DNA of 7,757 nucleotides from Alloprevotella sp. (GCA_015259235.1 JABZGM010000096.1:1-7757), one strand, 5' to 3'. Positions 1-7,217 are shown, counted from the stretch's first letter. Notes: generated from the letters alone by a model not told the origin. Numbers and translations are program-made.

Positions 1-2
1 GT

Positions 3-2405
3 ATTAAGGTGAAGATGCGCAACGACACCTTGGTTAACGATGCGGCAGCGTTCAACCTTCCTTCTGGTTCAAAGCTCTCTCACTTGATAGAGCAACTTCC
101 AGGAGCCACGATGAATGCAGCAGGCGAAATATTCATCAATGGGCGAAAGATTGATGAACTTACCCTCAACTCGCGTTCCTTCTTTCGTGGGAACGAAGCC
201 GTGTTGCTGGAAAACTTGCCCTACTACACTGTGAAAGAGTTGAAAGTCTTCGAGCGCCAACGCTTAGAGATGGTGATGCGTGGGCAGAAAGACGACAGTC
301 CCGAGTATGTGATGGACGTGAACCTGAAGAATGAATATTCCTTGGGAGCGATGGTCAATGCAGAAGCGGCGGGCGGTACGCACGAAAGGTTTCTTACTCG
401 TATCTTCGGATTGCTCTTGACGCCTACCTCGACCGTGGGAGCTTTTGCCAACTTCAATAATACCAACGACATCAGTCGTGCAATAGCGAGAGGATGGAAC
501 CAAGGGGAAGGATTTATGATGGGCAATCAAAACAAGCCCTCCACGCGCAAAGCCGCAGGACTGACTTTCGAGTACCAATCGACGAAAAAGGCAATGATGG
601 GCTATCCAGCCTTGATGGAGTCTGCACAATTGTCATTCGATCACTATCAGAACTTGGACGCCTCGGGACGTTACAAAGAGAGCTTCCTGCCTTCGGGGAG
701 TACTTTCGAGCGTATGCAGCGTAACCTGCAAACGACCATCAAAGCCGCGCAGCTCATCAATAAGTTCAATTACTTGCCATGGTCTCTTAGCCACTATTTG
801 AGCGTAGGATACAAGGAAGACAAGGAGGCGTGGGACAAAGCTACGCAGCAGTGGAATGCACAGCAAACAATGGCGAGCCAACAAATCGATGCTTTGGGCA
901 AAATAAAGCATTACAGTATGCTATCTATGCTGGGATTTTCTATACCCCATCTTCGCCAACTGAGTGTCGGTTTCAACAGCTTGTGGGAGCGTTCTGATCG
1001 AGATTATTTCCACCGCCAAACTACGGCTTTGGCTCATCAGTCCAATGATTATCGCCACGAGTACACCGATGCTCGCACTACGGAGTATCGTGTAGAGCCT
1101 TCACTGTTCTTTTACCAGAAGTTATCCTCGCAATGGTCTCTACATTTCAAAGAGCAATACAAACTGAGCGGCAAGCGTAGTGATGACCAATACTTCCTGT
1201 TGAGCGATTTGAAAGGCTGGGGCTTGGAAGATAGCGTGCAGGTCAATCTCTTGCCCTCCAATCGCGAGAGACTTTGGCAGGCTTACGACAAGACGAATAG
1301 TACAGCGTCGCGCAGCCAACGTCACGAAAACGAATTTTCAGTTGCCTTGAAACGGAGCAAGAGTGAGCACTTCCCCATCGACCTCACCTTGGCTTTGCCA
1401 CTTTACTTCCAGCGCGAACGCTTGGACTATCATCGTGGGGCGGTGGACACGCTTGCCCATTACACGATGGTTGCACTGCATCCCTCTTTTTATCTCAGGC
1501 ACAAACTGTGGTCGCTTCGTCTCGGATTTACTTCATCCACCCCTGGATTGATGAATATGATTCCCAATCGCGATGCCCGCAACAGCTTGGAGATTATCGA
1601 GGGTAATCCTTTCTTGAAAACCAATCAGCGTTGGAATGCCAGTCTTTCGTATCAGCCCCAATGGCAAAGCCGTAGAGTGGGTATGACTTCTGGGCGGGCG
1701 GAAACCTCCTTCGTTTATCACCTCCGCTCCGTGGCGCAAGGTTTTACCTACCAGGCACAGACTGGAGCAACGACCTATCGACCAGAAAACGTACGAGGTA
1801 ATTGGGCGTGGCAGTCGTCCTATCACACCACCATCTCTCTGCATCAAAATCAGCAGTGGTGGGTGGATAGCCATACCGCGGCGGATGTTTTACACTCGGT
1901 GGATTATGCCGCCCTTGATGGGATGGCGCATGCTGCGCTCAACAAGGTCGAAACCGTCAATCTCAACGAGTCGCTCAAATTCAGCTACAAAGATCGTCAT
2001 ACCAAGGTTGACTTGTTGGGAGGACTGCTTTGGCGCCGCACTTGGGGGCATCGCCCCACGCAAACCTCTCTCTCGGCTTTCGATTTTCGCTATGGTTTCA
2101 ACTTTCAGCAAACCATCCCACAGTGGAAAACGGCGCTAAATGTCGAAACGACGGTGTTGAGTCGCCGTGGATATGGGAGCAGCGCGTTCAACAAGACTGA
2201 GTGTGTGGTCAATGCCTCCCTCACCCAATCGCTGTGGCGCGATAAGTGGGAACTGACTTTAGAGGGACGTGACCTTTTCCACCAGCTTTCCAACACCACC
2301 TACGAGGTCAATGCACAGGGGCGCACCGAAACGTGGTATCGTGTCATCCCCAATTACCTCATGCTCCACCTCGTCTATAAGTTCAGCCTAAATCCAAAAC
2401 GATAG
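3..2405 (+). CDS. TonB-dependent-receptor-like outer-membrane beta-barrel protein, 5' partial
   Basis: The frame is open to the left edge and ends at TAG 2403-2405, giving 800 visible residues. The first GTG (9-11) and ATG (15-17) are internal codons, not starts: there is no signal peptide, and the first residues (DTLVNDAAAF) align with DTTVFNAAAF in the middle of the complete homolog at 3880-7044. About 135 N-terminal residues (signal peptide and carboxypeptidase-regulatory-like domain) should therefore lie outside the window. Residues about 10-105 form the plug-like region, with LIEQLPGA, FINGRKIDELTLN, SFFRGN and ENLPYYTVKELKVFER matching the homolog block by block. The rest is aromatic-rich, alternating beta-barrel sequence ending in LHLVYKFSLNPKR, a typical last strand. 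The protein should sit in the outer membrane. Proteins of this type are usually annotated as outer-membrane beta-barrel or TonB-dependent receptors; the cargo cannot be told, and no SusD partner is visible. No intrinsic terminator follows closely; the first strong hairpin is about 400 nt downstream. Confidence 0.9.
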   Translation: MKVKMRNDTLVNDAAAFNLPSGSKLSHLIEQLPGATMNAAGEIFINGRKIDELTLNSRSFFRGNEAVLLENLPYYTVKELKVFERQRLEMVMRGQKDDSPEYVMDVNLKNEYSLGAMVNAEAAGGTHERFLTRIFGLLLTPTSTVGAFANFNNTNDISRAIARGWNQGEGFMMGNQNKPSTRKAAGLTFEYQSTKKAMMGYPALMESAQLSFDHYQNLDASGRYKESFLPSGSTFERMQRNLQTTIKAAQLINKFNYLPWSLSHYLSVGYKEDKEAWDKATQQWNAQQTMASQQIDALGKIKHYSMLSMLGFSIPHLRQLSVGFNSLWERSDRDYFHRQTTALAHQSNDYRHEYTDARTTEYRVEPSLFFYQKLSSQWSLHFKEQYKLSGKRSDDQYFLLSDLKGWGLEDSVQVNLLPSNRERLWQAYDKTNSTASRSQRHENEFSVALKRSKSEHFPIDLTLALPLYFQRERLDYHRGAVDTLAHYTMVALHPSFYLRHKLWSLRLGFTSSTPGLMNMIPNRDARNSLEIIEGNPFLKTNQRWNASLSYQPQWQSRRVGMTSGRAETSFVYHLRSVAQGFTYQAQTGATTYRPENVRGNWAWQSSYHTTISLHQNQQWWVDSHTAADVLHSVDYAALDGMAHAALNKVETVNLNESLKFSYKDRHTKVDLLGGLLWRRTWGHRPTQTSLSAFDFRYGFNFQQTIPQWKTALNVETTVLSRRGYGSSAFNKTECVVNASLTQSLWRDKWELTLEGRDLFHQLSNTTYEVNAQGRTETWYRVIPNYLMLHLVYKFSLNPKR

Positions 2406-2614
2406 ATTCATCCCCTAATAACCCCGTGTAAGCTCAAGACTGACAATGCAAGCTGTTCGATATATATCAGACATAAGTAAAGATAGTAATATGAATATTG
2501 TGTGAGTGATTGAAATAGTCTAAATACTGCTGTCCTACTTTCAGCAAAAGTTGGGGACGTTTTTCGTATCGCCTGGTGAGTTCCTTCAACTCCTGTCAAC
2601 AGAGGAGCATAAAG
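2406..2614. other. Intergenic spacer with AT-rich imperfect palindrome; no gene seen
   Basis: No convincing gene is seen in this stretch. It holds an imperfect 20-bp palindrome at 2454-2473 (TGTTCGATATATATCAGACA) in which 16 of 20 positions are symmetric around a GATATATATC core. That could be a protein-binding site or chance in AT-rich DNA. A short minus-strand frame (2408-2599) runs through it without a start context or recognisable domain and is not called. No good match to the Bacteroides promoter consensus was found. A purine-rich AGAGGAG at 2601-2607 belongs to the small ORF described next. Confidence 0.4.
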
Positions 2615-2767
2615 ATGAACATAGTAACGGTCTCCGTACTCGTCGTTGGCGCGGTCAGGGTTGTATTTTCAATTATTGCTGTCCGGTAAACTTCCAAACG
2701 ATACAAGAAAGTTTACCGGATTGCAATAGAAAAAACGAACAAAGCACAAAATAACAGCTTGGGATGA
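2615..2767 (+). pseudogene. Possible small single-span membrane protein with in-frame stop
   Basis: ATG 2615-2617 lies 7 nt after AGAGGAG (2601-2607), an unusually good ribosome-binding site for this phylum. The frame encodes 24 residues, almost all hydrophobic (many Val and Ile, for example VSVLVVGAV then FSIIAV), and stops at TAA 2687-2689. After that stop the same frame stays open for another 25 codons and turns strongly basic (TSKRYKKVYR, then IEKTNKAQNN), ending at TGA 2765-2767. One hydrophobic helix followed by a Lys/Arg-rich tail is what a small inner-membrane protein would look like, so the TAA may be an inactivating mutation. Alternatively only the 24-residue peptide is made, as a leader peptide, or nothing is made. 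The TAA lies in the left arm of the hairpin at 2674-2728, so base pairing rather than coding may constrain this DNA. No family is recognised. Confidence 0.25.
2674..2728. repeat. Long imperfect inverted repeat (hairpin) without T-tract
   Basis: ATTGCTGTCCGGTAAACTT (2675-2693) pairs with AAGTTTACCGGATTGCAAT (2709-2727). All 19 positions pair except one T-T mismatch and one G-T wobble, and T2674-A2728 adds another pair. The loop is 15 nt. On the plus strand the hairpin is followed by an A-rich run, and on the minus strand by a mixed AT sequence, so it lacks the U-tract of an intrinsic terminator. It overlaps the stop codon of the small ORF at 2615. It could be a structured RNA element, an attenuator-like structure or part of a small dispersed repeat. 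Confidence 0.6.
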
Positions 2768-2800
2768 GGGTATCAGTAGCAGGCTCTTATTTCCACAACG

Positions 2801-2844
2801 AAAACTCCCCATCGTTCATAGAGAAGAGAACGATGGGGAGTTTT
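2801..2844. terminator. Strong bidirectional hairpin terminator after the repressor gene
   Basis: A perfect 17-bp stem, AAAACTCCCCATCGTTC (2801-2817) with GAACGATGGGGAGTTTT (2828-2844), encloses a 10-nt loop. The stem is bounded by A4 and T4, so RNA from either strand ends in a G-rich stem followed by U residues. It begins 21 nt past the repressor stop codon (2865) on the minus strand and is almost certainly that gene's terminator. It would also stop plus-strand transcripts arriving from the left. Confidence 0.85.
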
Positions 2845-2864
2845 GTTAGATAGTTGCCGTAGAA

Positions 2865-3509
2865 TCAGAAAGTATGCAACTTTCCAACCACGCGATAGAG
2901 TTGTTGGATGCGACTGATGGGGTAGCGTTCCACACCATAGTCGGGGTTGCTAGCAATGAATTCTAGTAATTCGGGATCGCCGGGTACGCGGCGTAGTTTT
3001 TTGACCGTGCGTAGGTCGTCGAGGACAACGGCATAGATGTGTCCGGGCTCGAAGCTCTCGAGCGAGCACTGGCGGAGCGCAATTTTGTCGCCAGGCTCAA
3101 GGTCGGGCAACATGCTTTTGCCTTGCACTGAGCACCAAAGATCAGCTGAGCGGTTGAGTGGCGTGTCCATGTAGTAATTGGGCACTGGAGGTTGCTCATT
3201 GTTCACTTCTTCAAATCCGCAGGTAAAATCGTTGTCATACACTGGAAGTGCCTCAAAACGATTGGCCCTGTGTGCATCACTCTCTGCCGATTCGCGATCA
3301 GCCTTCATCATTTCTCCCTCACCTGTGAGCAACCAATCCACCGATACCCCCAAACGCTCGCTAACGGCAGCTAGAAAATCGTACTTGGGTAAAACCGTAC
3401 CCGTGAGATACGATCGAATGCGCGCTTCGTTCGTATCGAGTAAACTTGCAAAGCGCGTGTTACGCCCGTCTGCAAATTTCTTGACCAAAAGTTGGAGTCG
3501 GTTTGTCAT
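2865..3509 (-). CDS. CI/LexA-like repressor: N-terminal HTH plus S24 self-cleaving domain
   Basis: A 214-residue transcriptional repressor of the phage CI / LexA-like class (Cro/C1-type HTH with peptidase S24). Residues 1-67 form the DNA-binding domain: a first helix (NRLQLLVKKFADG), a helix-turn-helix around FASLLDTNEARIRSYLTG, and VDWLLTGEGEM, a usual end of this HTH type. A short linker follows. The S24 domain has a candidate scissile bond Cys97-Gly98 (YDNDFTCGF), nucleophile Ser132 in GKSMLPDLEPGD, and general base Lys170 in TVKKL. In this family, RecA-type activation triggers self-cleavage at Ala/Cys-Gly, which separates the DNA-binding domain; that is family knowledge, not shown here. 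The start at ATG 3507-3509 was chosen because MTNRLQLL fits family N-termini; an upstream in-frame ATG at 3542 would add 11 residues. The gene has its own promoter and terminator. No phage genes lie nearby, so it is an orphan regulator, probably controlling itself and unknown targets. It is not called lexA. Confidence 0.9.
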   Translation of the reverse strand: MTNRLQLLVKKFADGRNTRFASLLDTNEARIRSYLTGTVLPKYDFLAAVSERLGVSVDWLLTGEGEMMKADRESAESDAHRANRFEALPVYDNDFTCGFEEVNNEQPPVPNYYMDTPLNRSADLWCSVQGKSMLPDLEPGDKIALRQCSLESFEPGHIYAVVLDDLRTVKKLRRVPGDPELLEFIASNPDYGVERYPISRIQQLYRVVGKLHTF

Positions 3510-3643
3510 AACATATCGTTGTTTGAGATGCGACAGCCACATCTTTCATGATTAGATATAAGGCGCATGCTCCGCAAAAGGCGGAACTTGTGGGGAAAGG
3601 ACCTCGCTGCACCGTATGGCTTGTATGCGAGATTGGCTGATTT
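3510..3643 (-). other. Long 5' leader of the repressor transcript
   Basis: The predicted transcription start lies just downstream of the -7 box, near 3645, leaving about 135 nt of untranslated leader before the ATG at 3509. It contains a small hairpin (TCCGC 3571-3575 with GCGGA 3581-3585, loop AAAAG). An out-of-frame 29-codon ORF starts at ATG 3549 and ends at TAA 3460-3462 inside the repressor gene. No riboswitch family is recognised. No Shine-Dalgarno sequence precedes the repressor start. Confidence 0.4.
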
Positions 3644-3659
3644 TATATCTGCAAATATA
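3644..3659. promoter_or_regulatory. Candidate operator (near-palindrome over the -7 box)
   Basis: TATATCTGCAAATATA is symmetric at 14 of 16 positions around a central TGCA. It covers the whole -7 element of the repressor promoter (3652-3659), where a bound dimer would block RNA polymerase. A dimeric HTH repressor is encoded just downstream, so autoregulation is the natural reading. AT-rich promoter DNA forms weak palindromes by chance, which limits confidence. Confidence 0.45.
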
Positions 3660-3682
3660 CGATTTATGAAAGGATTTTCAAA
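3652..3682 (-). promoter_or_regulatory. Bacteroides-type promoter for the repressor gene
   Basis: Read on the minus strand, TTTG (3682-3679) is followed after exactly 19 bp by TATATTTG (3659-3652). This matches the known Bacteroidota sigma-factor consensus, a -33 TTTG and a -7 TAnnTTTG spaced 19-21 bp, at every fixed position. It points into the repressor gene and lies downstream of the terminator of the barrel gene, so the repressor is an independent transcription unit. Confidence 0.75.
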
Positions 3683-3787
3683 GTAAAGCATTGAAATTTG
3701 CCTGAAAAAATGTGGAATACGCAACAAATCTAGTGATTTTGAACAATGTCCGTGTGGTAAACGCATATTCTTGCGACTGTTGTGCGC

Positions 3788-3823
3788 AAAAAGCAGGAGT
3801 TTCCTGTGTGAGGAGGCTCCTGC
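3788..3823 (-). terminator. Intrinsic terminator of the 3880-7044 barrel gene
   Basis: On the plus strand GCAGGAGTTTCCT (3793-3805) and AGGAGGCTCCTGC (3811-3823) form a 13-bp stem with two G-T wobbles and a 5-nt loop. Five A residues (3788-3792) become a U5 tract immediately after the stem in the minus-strand RNA. It lies about 56 nt past the stop codon at 3880-3882 and separates the barrel gene from the repressor promoter. Confidence 0.8.
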
Positions 3824-3879
3824 GAAGGGAAAATAGTCTATGGACGGTGTACTGAAAGAATGTATAGAAATACTGACTA

Positions 3880-6800
3880 TTAGAACATTCTGCCACGACC
3901 ACCAGGAGGCATGGAGGGATAGAAGTTGCCAGGTCCATGATGCTCGCCAGGACCTCCAGGTCCAACTTCGGGAGGAGTGGGAAGTTTGGTACCTCCGAAG
4001 ACATTGAGTTTGAAGATGGCATGGAGCATGATATAGGTGTTGAGGATATTGCTCCAGGTGTCGGTGCGCATCAAGGCGGTGAGTGAACGACTGATGTTGT
4101 TTTGCTGATTGAGCAGGTCGAAACCTTCAAGGCGCATGGTGAGTGCATTATCTTTCAAGAAGGATTTTGAGAGAGAGGCGTTCCATACGAGTTCGTTGGT
4201 GTTGAGCTCCGAAGCAGCAAATCCACGACGAGAAGTCATGCGCAAATCGGTGGAGAAACTGATGCTCCAAGGCAACGTGATGTTGGTGGAAACACCATAG
4301 TCGTAGCTCCAAGTGTCGAGATTCTGACTAGGGTTGAGCGAGGAGCGTGAGTGCTGATAAGACACACGACCATCGAGGGTCACGTCCCACAAGTTGCGGC
4401 GGTAGGAGAAATCGAGCTTTTCGGAAAATCCACTGATGCGGTTGGTGCTCTTTTGTGTCACTGCACCTGCAAATAGCTGGTTCACCTGTGACAAATTAGG
4501 CGCGTCGGCGAGGGTGATAGGTTGTGAGGTGGTGGCAATGTAGCCAACAGAGCGCGACAAGTTCACGTTGGTCGAAGTGGACAAGGTGAACATTTTGGTG
4601 GCATTGAGAGGAGTGTTGAAGGTGAATCCTCCATTAGCAGTCCAGTTGCCATTGATGTTTTCGGGACGAGTGAACTGGCGACCGCTGGCATCGTCGTAGA
4701 TGAGCATTTGCGTCACAGCATTGCGCTCGTTGGTGAAACTGAGATTACCCATGATGCCACGTTGCGACTCGGTGTTGTAGCCATTATAGAACAAGCGGAA
4801 ATTGTCGCTCCACGAGGGTTTCAAACCAGGATTCCCTACTTTGATGTAGAGAGGATTGGAGTTGTCCACTACATTGAGCAGATTGGTCATCGAAGGTTGG
4901 TTCGTTTCTCCACGATAGAAGAAATCTAAACGCTGCGTCTTAGAGAACTTGACACGCAAACGAAGGTTGGGCGCAAAAGTTTGCACGGTGCGAGTGGTGT
5001 CGATATGTCCCACAGAGCCATGACTGTAGTCCAAACGCGTGTTCTCGGGCATATAGCGCAGACCCACATTGAGGTTGATGAGGTTCGTGTTGTAGCGGAG
5101 TCCGATTTCTGTGCGGTGGGTGTTGTAGTGGTAGGTGGCGGATTGCGAATTTGCGGCATCACGCGCAGCGGCATAGAGGTCGTTGGCATTGATGCGGTCG
5201 AGCAACTGTGCTGGATCTACTTGAGTTTGCACAGCTTCGCTACTCAACTTATATAGGGCTTCGGGCAAACTCCCGTTGGCGGTGATGTAATCGTTGAGGG
5301 TGTTGTAGCCCGATAGGGAAGTGAGGTTGTAGAGATCGCGACGACCATCGGTGACACGGTGCTGATAGGAATAGCGAAGTTCACCATAAAGTTTTCCCAC
5401 GATGGGTTCTACATACGACGCCCCCAAACGATAGTTCCAACTGGTGGAAGGACGGTTAGAAAATTGGTGCGTGCCGTTGGGAGCAAGTACCGACTGACTA
5501 TTGTCTTTGCGAAGACGGCGATGAATGTCTGCAAAACTATAACTAGTGGAGCCAGATTCCTCCCATTTGCCTCGCGCTTCTACGCTCAAACTGCGACCTG
5601 TGCGGCCTGGGAGCTTGCGCGTTACATTGAGTTCTCCTTCAAAAGCATGACTCCAGGAAGTGCCCAGCTTGTTATTGTTGTTGAGATTAACCAGATAGGG
5701 GAGAGTGCTGACCAAGGTGTCGGCAGTGCCGCGTGTGGTGCTTGCGTAGGCGCGGTTGAGCACTTCGTCGGTGCTGCTCACACCCAAAGAAGCGAAAGGA
5801 TCGCTGTCGAAAGTGGTGGCTCGCTTGTTGCTACTAGAATTTCCCTTGCTCCAGTTGAAGTTGGGGCGGAAGGTAATAGAGGTCATGGAGTCTGGGCTCC
5901 ACATTAGACGCAAGGAAGCTCGAACACTTTGACTGAGGTTATTGGAAAAGCTATGTGTGTTGGAAAAACTGGGTTTGCGTCCAGCTGTGAGGAAGGTTTC
6001 ACTAATGGTGATGCTCTCGGTGTTGTTGTCGTTGCGAAAATAGAGGGCATTACCCCCAATTTCAAATGCTCCCGACTTGAAGCGCTTGATGCCATTGTCC
6101 CAGGAGAAATCTAAACCAGCCATGGTGGAGGTGGTGCGACCATCATTGTTGGACATGAAACCACGAGGACCTCCAAAACCGCGATCGCCGATGTTGTTGT
6201 GCGACCCAAAGAAACCCAAGCGGCTATTGTCGGTGAAACGCATCAACATCAGTTTGGTCTGGTAGAGATTGTTCTTTTCGTCATCGCGTCCACCCGCTAC
6301 TTCAAAGTTGCTTAGCAGTGTTTGGTTGAGTTCGCGCTTGGTGGAGATGTCGAGAACAAAACTTTCTTCGCCATCGTCTATGCCGGTTTGCTCTGCTAAA
6401 TCGCTCTTCTTTTCGTAGCTCTTTACCTTAGAAACCAAATTGACGGGAAGATTTTTCATCGCGATTTTAGTATCTCCTTTGAAAAAGTCCTTACCATTGA
6501 TGAGCAATTCCTTCACGGTTTTGCCATTCACCTTAATGCTACCATCGGTACCCACTTCCGCACCAGGAAGTTGTTTGATGAGCGCTTCCAAGGAAGACCC
6601 TTCTGCTGTGCGGAAAGCTGCTGCGTTGAACACAGTGGTGTCTTCACGCTGTTCCATACGCGCCAGTACGGCTTTTACTTCGGCTGCACTAAGGAGGACG
6701 TCACTATTTTTGAGTAATACTTCCCCAATGTGCAAAGTGTCGCCGTTATTCTTCAGAGCCACCGCAAAGGATTGAGATTCGTAGCCCAAAGCACTTGCAG

Positions 6801-7044
6801 TGAGATGCAGACTGTCGGTGGCATTGGTTTCAGTGCGCAGGGTGAAGCGACCCAAACTGTCGGTGGTGGCAACGGAAGGGCGTGAACCTTTGGTGCGAAC
6901 GTCGGCATTGCGAATGGGAAGATTGTCCGTCTTTCCAACGAGGGTGCCGACAATGACACGATGTTGGAGCGCATTGGCTGCATAGCCCCCGATGGGCACG
7001 ACAGCACAAGTCGACAAAAATAGGGGAAGTAATGATTTTTGCAT
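3880..7044 (-). CDS. TonB-dependent-receptor-like outer-membrane beta-barrel protein, complete
   Basis: A 1054-residue outer-membrane protein. The start ATG at 7042-7044 was chosen because it begins a signal peptide (MQKSLLPLFL, then a hydrophobic stretch to GGYAANA) with likely cleavage near residues 22-25; an in-frame ATG at 7122 would put 26 polar residues before it. Residues about 30-100 form a carboxypeptidase-regulatory-like beta-sandwich (IVGTLVGKTDNLPIRNADV, SLGRFTL, ALGYES). Residues about 120-235 are the plug-like domain, with LIKQLPGAEV, IKVNGKTVKELLINGKDFF and MKNLPVNLVSKVKSYEKKSD. Residues about 240-1016 are barrel sequence ending in YIMLHAIFKLNVF. The last 38 residues (3883-3996) form a Gly/Pro/His-rich tail ending GGRGRMF, absent from the paralog at 3-2405. 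Family members are annotated as TonB-dependent receptors or OMP beta-barrel proteins; the ligand is unknown, no TonB box is evident, and no SusD gene is adjacent. LSTC in the signal peptide is not a proper lipobox. The gene has its own terminator and probably its own promoter. Confidence 0.92.
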   Translation of the reverse strand: MQKSLLPLFLSTCAVVPIGGYAANALQHRVIVGTLVGKTDNLPIRNADVRTKGSRPSVATTDSLGRFTLRTETNATDSLHLTASALGYESQSFAVALKNNGDTLHIGEVLLKNSDVLLSAAEVKAVLARMEQREDTTVFNAAAFRTAEGSSLEALIKQLPGAEVGTDGSIKVNGKTVKELLINGKDFFKGDTKIAMKNLPVNLVSKVKSYEKKSDLAEQTGIDDGEESFVLDISTKRELNQTLLSNFEVAGGRDDEKNNLYQTKLMLMRFTDNSRLGFFGSHNNIGDRGFGGPRGFMSNNDGRTTSTMAGLDFSWDNGIKRFKSGAFEIGGNALYFRNDNNTESITISETFLTAGRKPSFSNTHSFSNNLSQSVRASLRLMWSPDSMTSITFRPNFNWSKGNSSSNKRATTFDSDPFASLGVSSTDEVLNRAYASTTRGTADTLVSTLPYLVNLNNNNKLGTSWSHAFEGELNVTRKLPGRTGRSLSVEARGKWEESGSTSYSFADIHRRLRKDNSQSVLAPNGTHQFSNRPSTSWNYRLGASYVEPIVGKLYGELRYSYQHRVTDGRRDLYNLTSLSGYNTLNDYITANGSLPEALYKLSSEAVQTQVDPAQLLDRINANDLYAAARDAANSQSATYHYNTHRTEIGLRYNTNLINLNVGLRYMPENTRLDYSHGSVGHIDTTRTVQTFAPNLRLRVKFSKTQRLDFFYRGETNQPSMTNLLNVVDNSNPLYIKVGNPGLKPSWSDNFRLFYNGYNTESQRGIMGNLSFTNERNAVTQMLIYDDASGRQFTRPENINGNWTANGGFTFNTPLNATKMFTLSTSTNVNLSRSVGYIATTSQPITLADAPNLSQVNQLFAGAVTQKSTNRISGFSEKLDFSYRRNLWDVTLDGRVSYQHSRSSLNPSQNLDTWSYDYGVSTNITLPWSISFSTDLRMTSRRGFAASELNTNELVWNASLSKSFLKDNALTMRLEGFDLLNQQNNISRSLTALMRTDTWSNILNTYIMLHAIFKLNVFGGTKLPTPPEVGPGGPGEHHGPGNFYPSMPPGGRGRMF

Positions 7045-7152
7045 ACGCTTAGGGTTGTGAAAGTTCTGTGATGGGAAATAGCGATTGCACTTGCCTAGTA
7101 ATTTTCCGTAGTTTTGGTGCAATGAAGATAAGCTAGTGGTTGCCTATCCTCT

Positions 7153-7167
7153 CTTTCTTTCTTTCTT
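7153..7167. repeat. Short tetranucleotide repeat (CTTT)3CTT
   Basis: On the minus strand this is AAG(AAAG)3, lying about 110 nt upstream of the barrel gene start and inside its probable leader. Fewer than four copies is short for a phase-variable tract, and it sits in a generally polypyrimidine stretch. It is recorded only as a simple repeat. Confidence 0.5.
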
Positions 7168-7217
7168 GTTTTTATCAATACAAAAAACAAAGAGTAAGTC
7201 TAATTTAGGTGTCACGA

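Noticed and set aside
2408..2599. Minus-strand 63-codon frame in the left intergenic region
   Set aside because: No start context and no family. It has some protein-like pieces (TSPTFAESRTAVFRLF) but these could be part of an intergenic repeat.
2801..2844. Inverted repeat as a mobile-element end or attachment site
   Set aside because: Its position just after the repressor stop, the A4/T4 flanks and the short loop are fully explained by a bidirectional terminator.
2865..3509. Naming the repressor lexA or assigning it to a prophage
   Set aside because: The HTH is of the Cro/CI type rather than the winged LexA type, and no phage genes are present in the window.
5359..5907. Plus-strand 182-codon frame inside the barrel gene
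   Set aside because: It is an antisense shadow of well-supported barrel coding sequence, with no domain or start signal.
6979..7044. Lipoprotein signal (LSTC) in the barrel protein
   Set aside because: Thr at the -1 position does not fit a lipobox, and barrel proteins of this family use signal peptidase I.
7045..7122. N-terminal extension of 26 residues on the complete barrel protein
   Set aside because: The extension is polar and would bury the signal peptide; the ATG at 7042-7044 starts a normal signal peptide.
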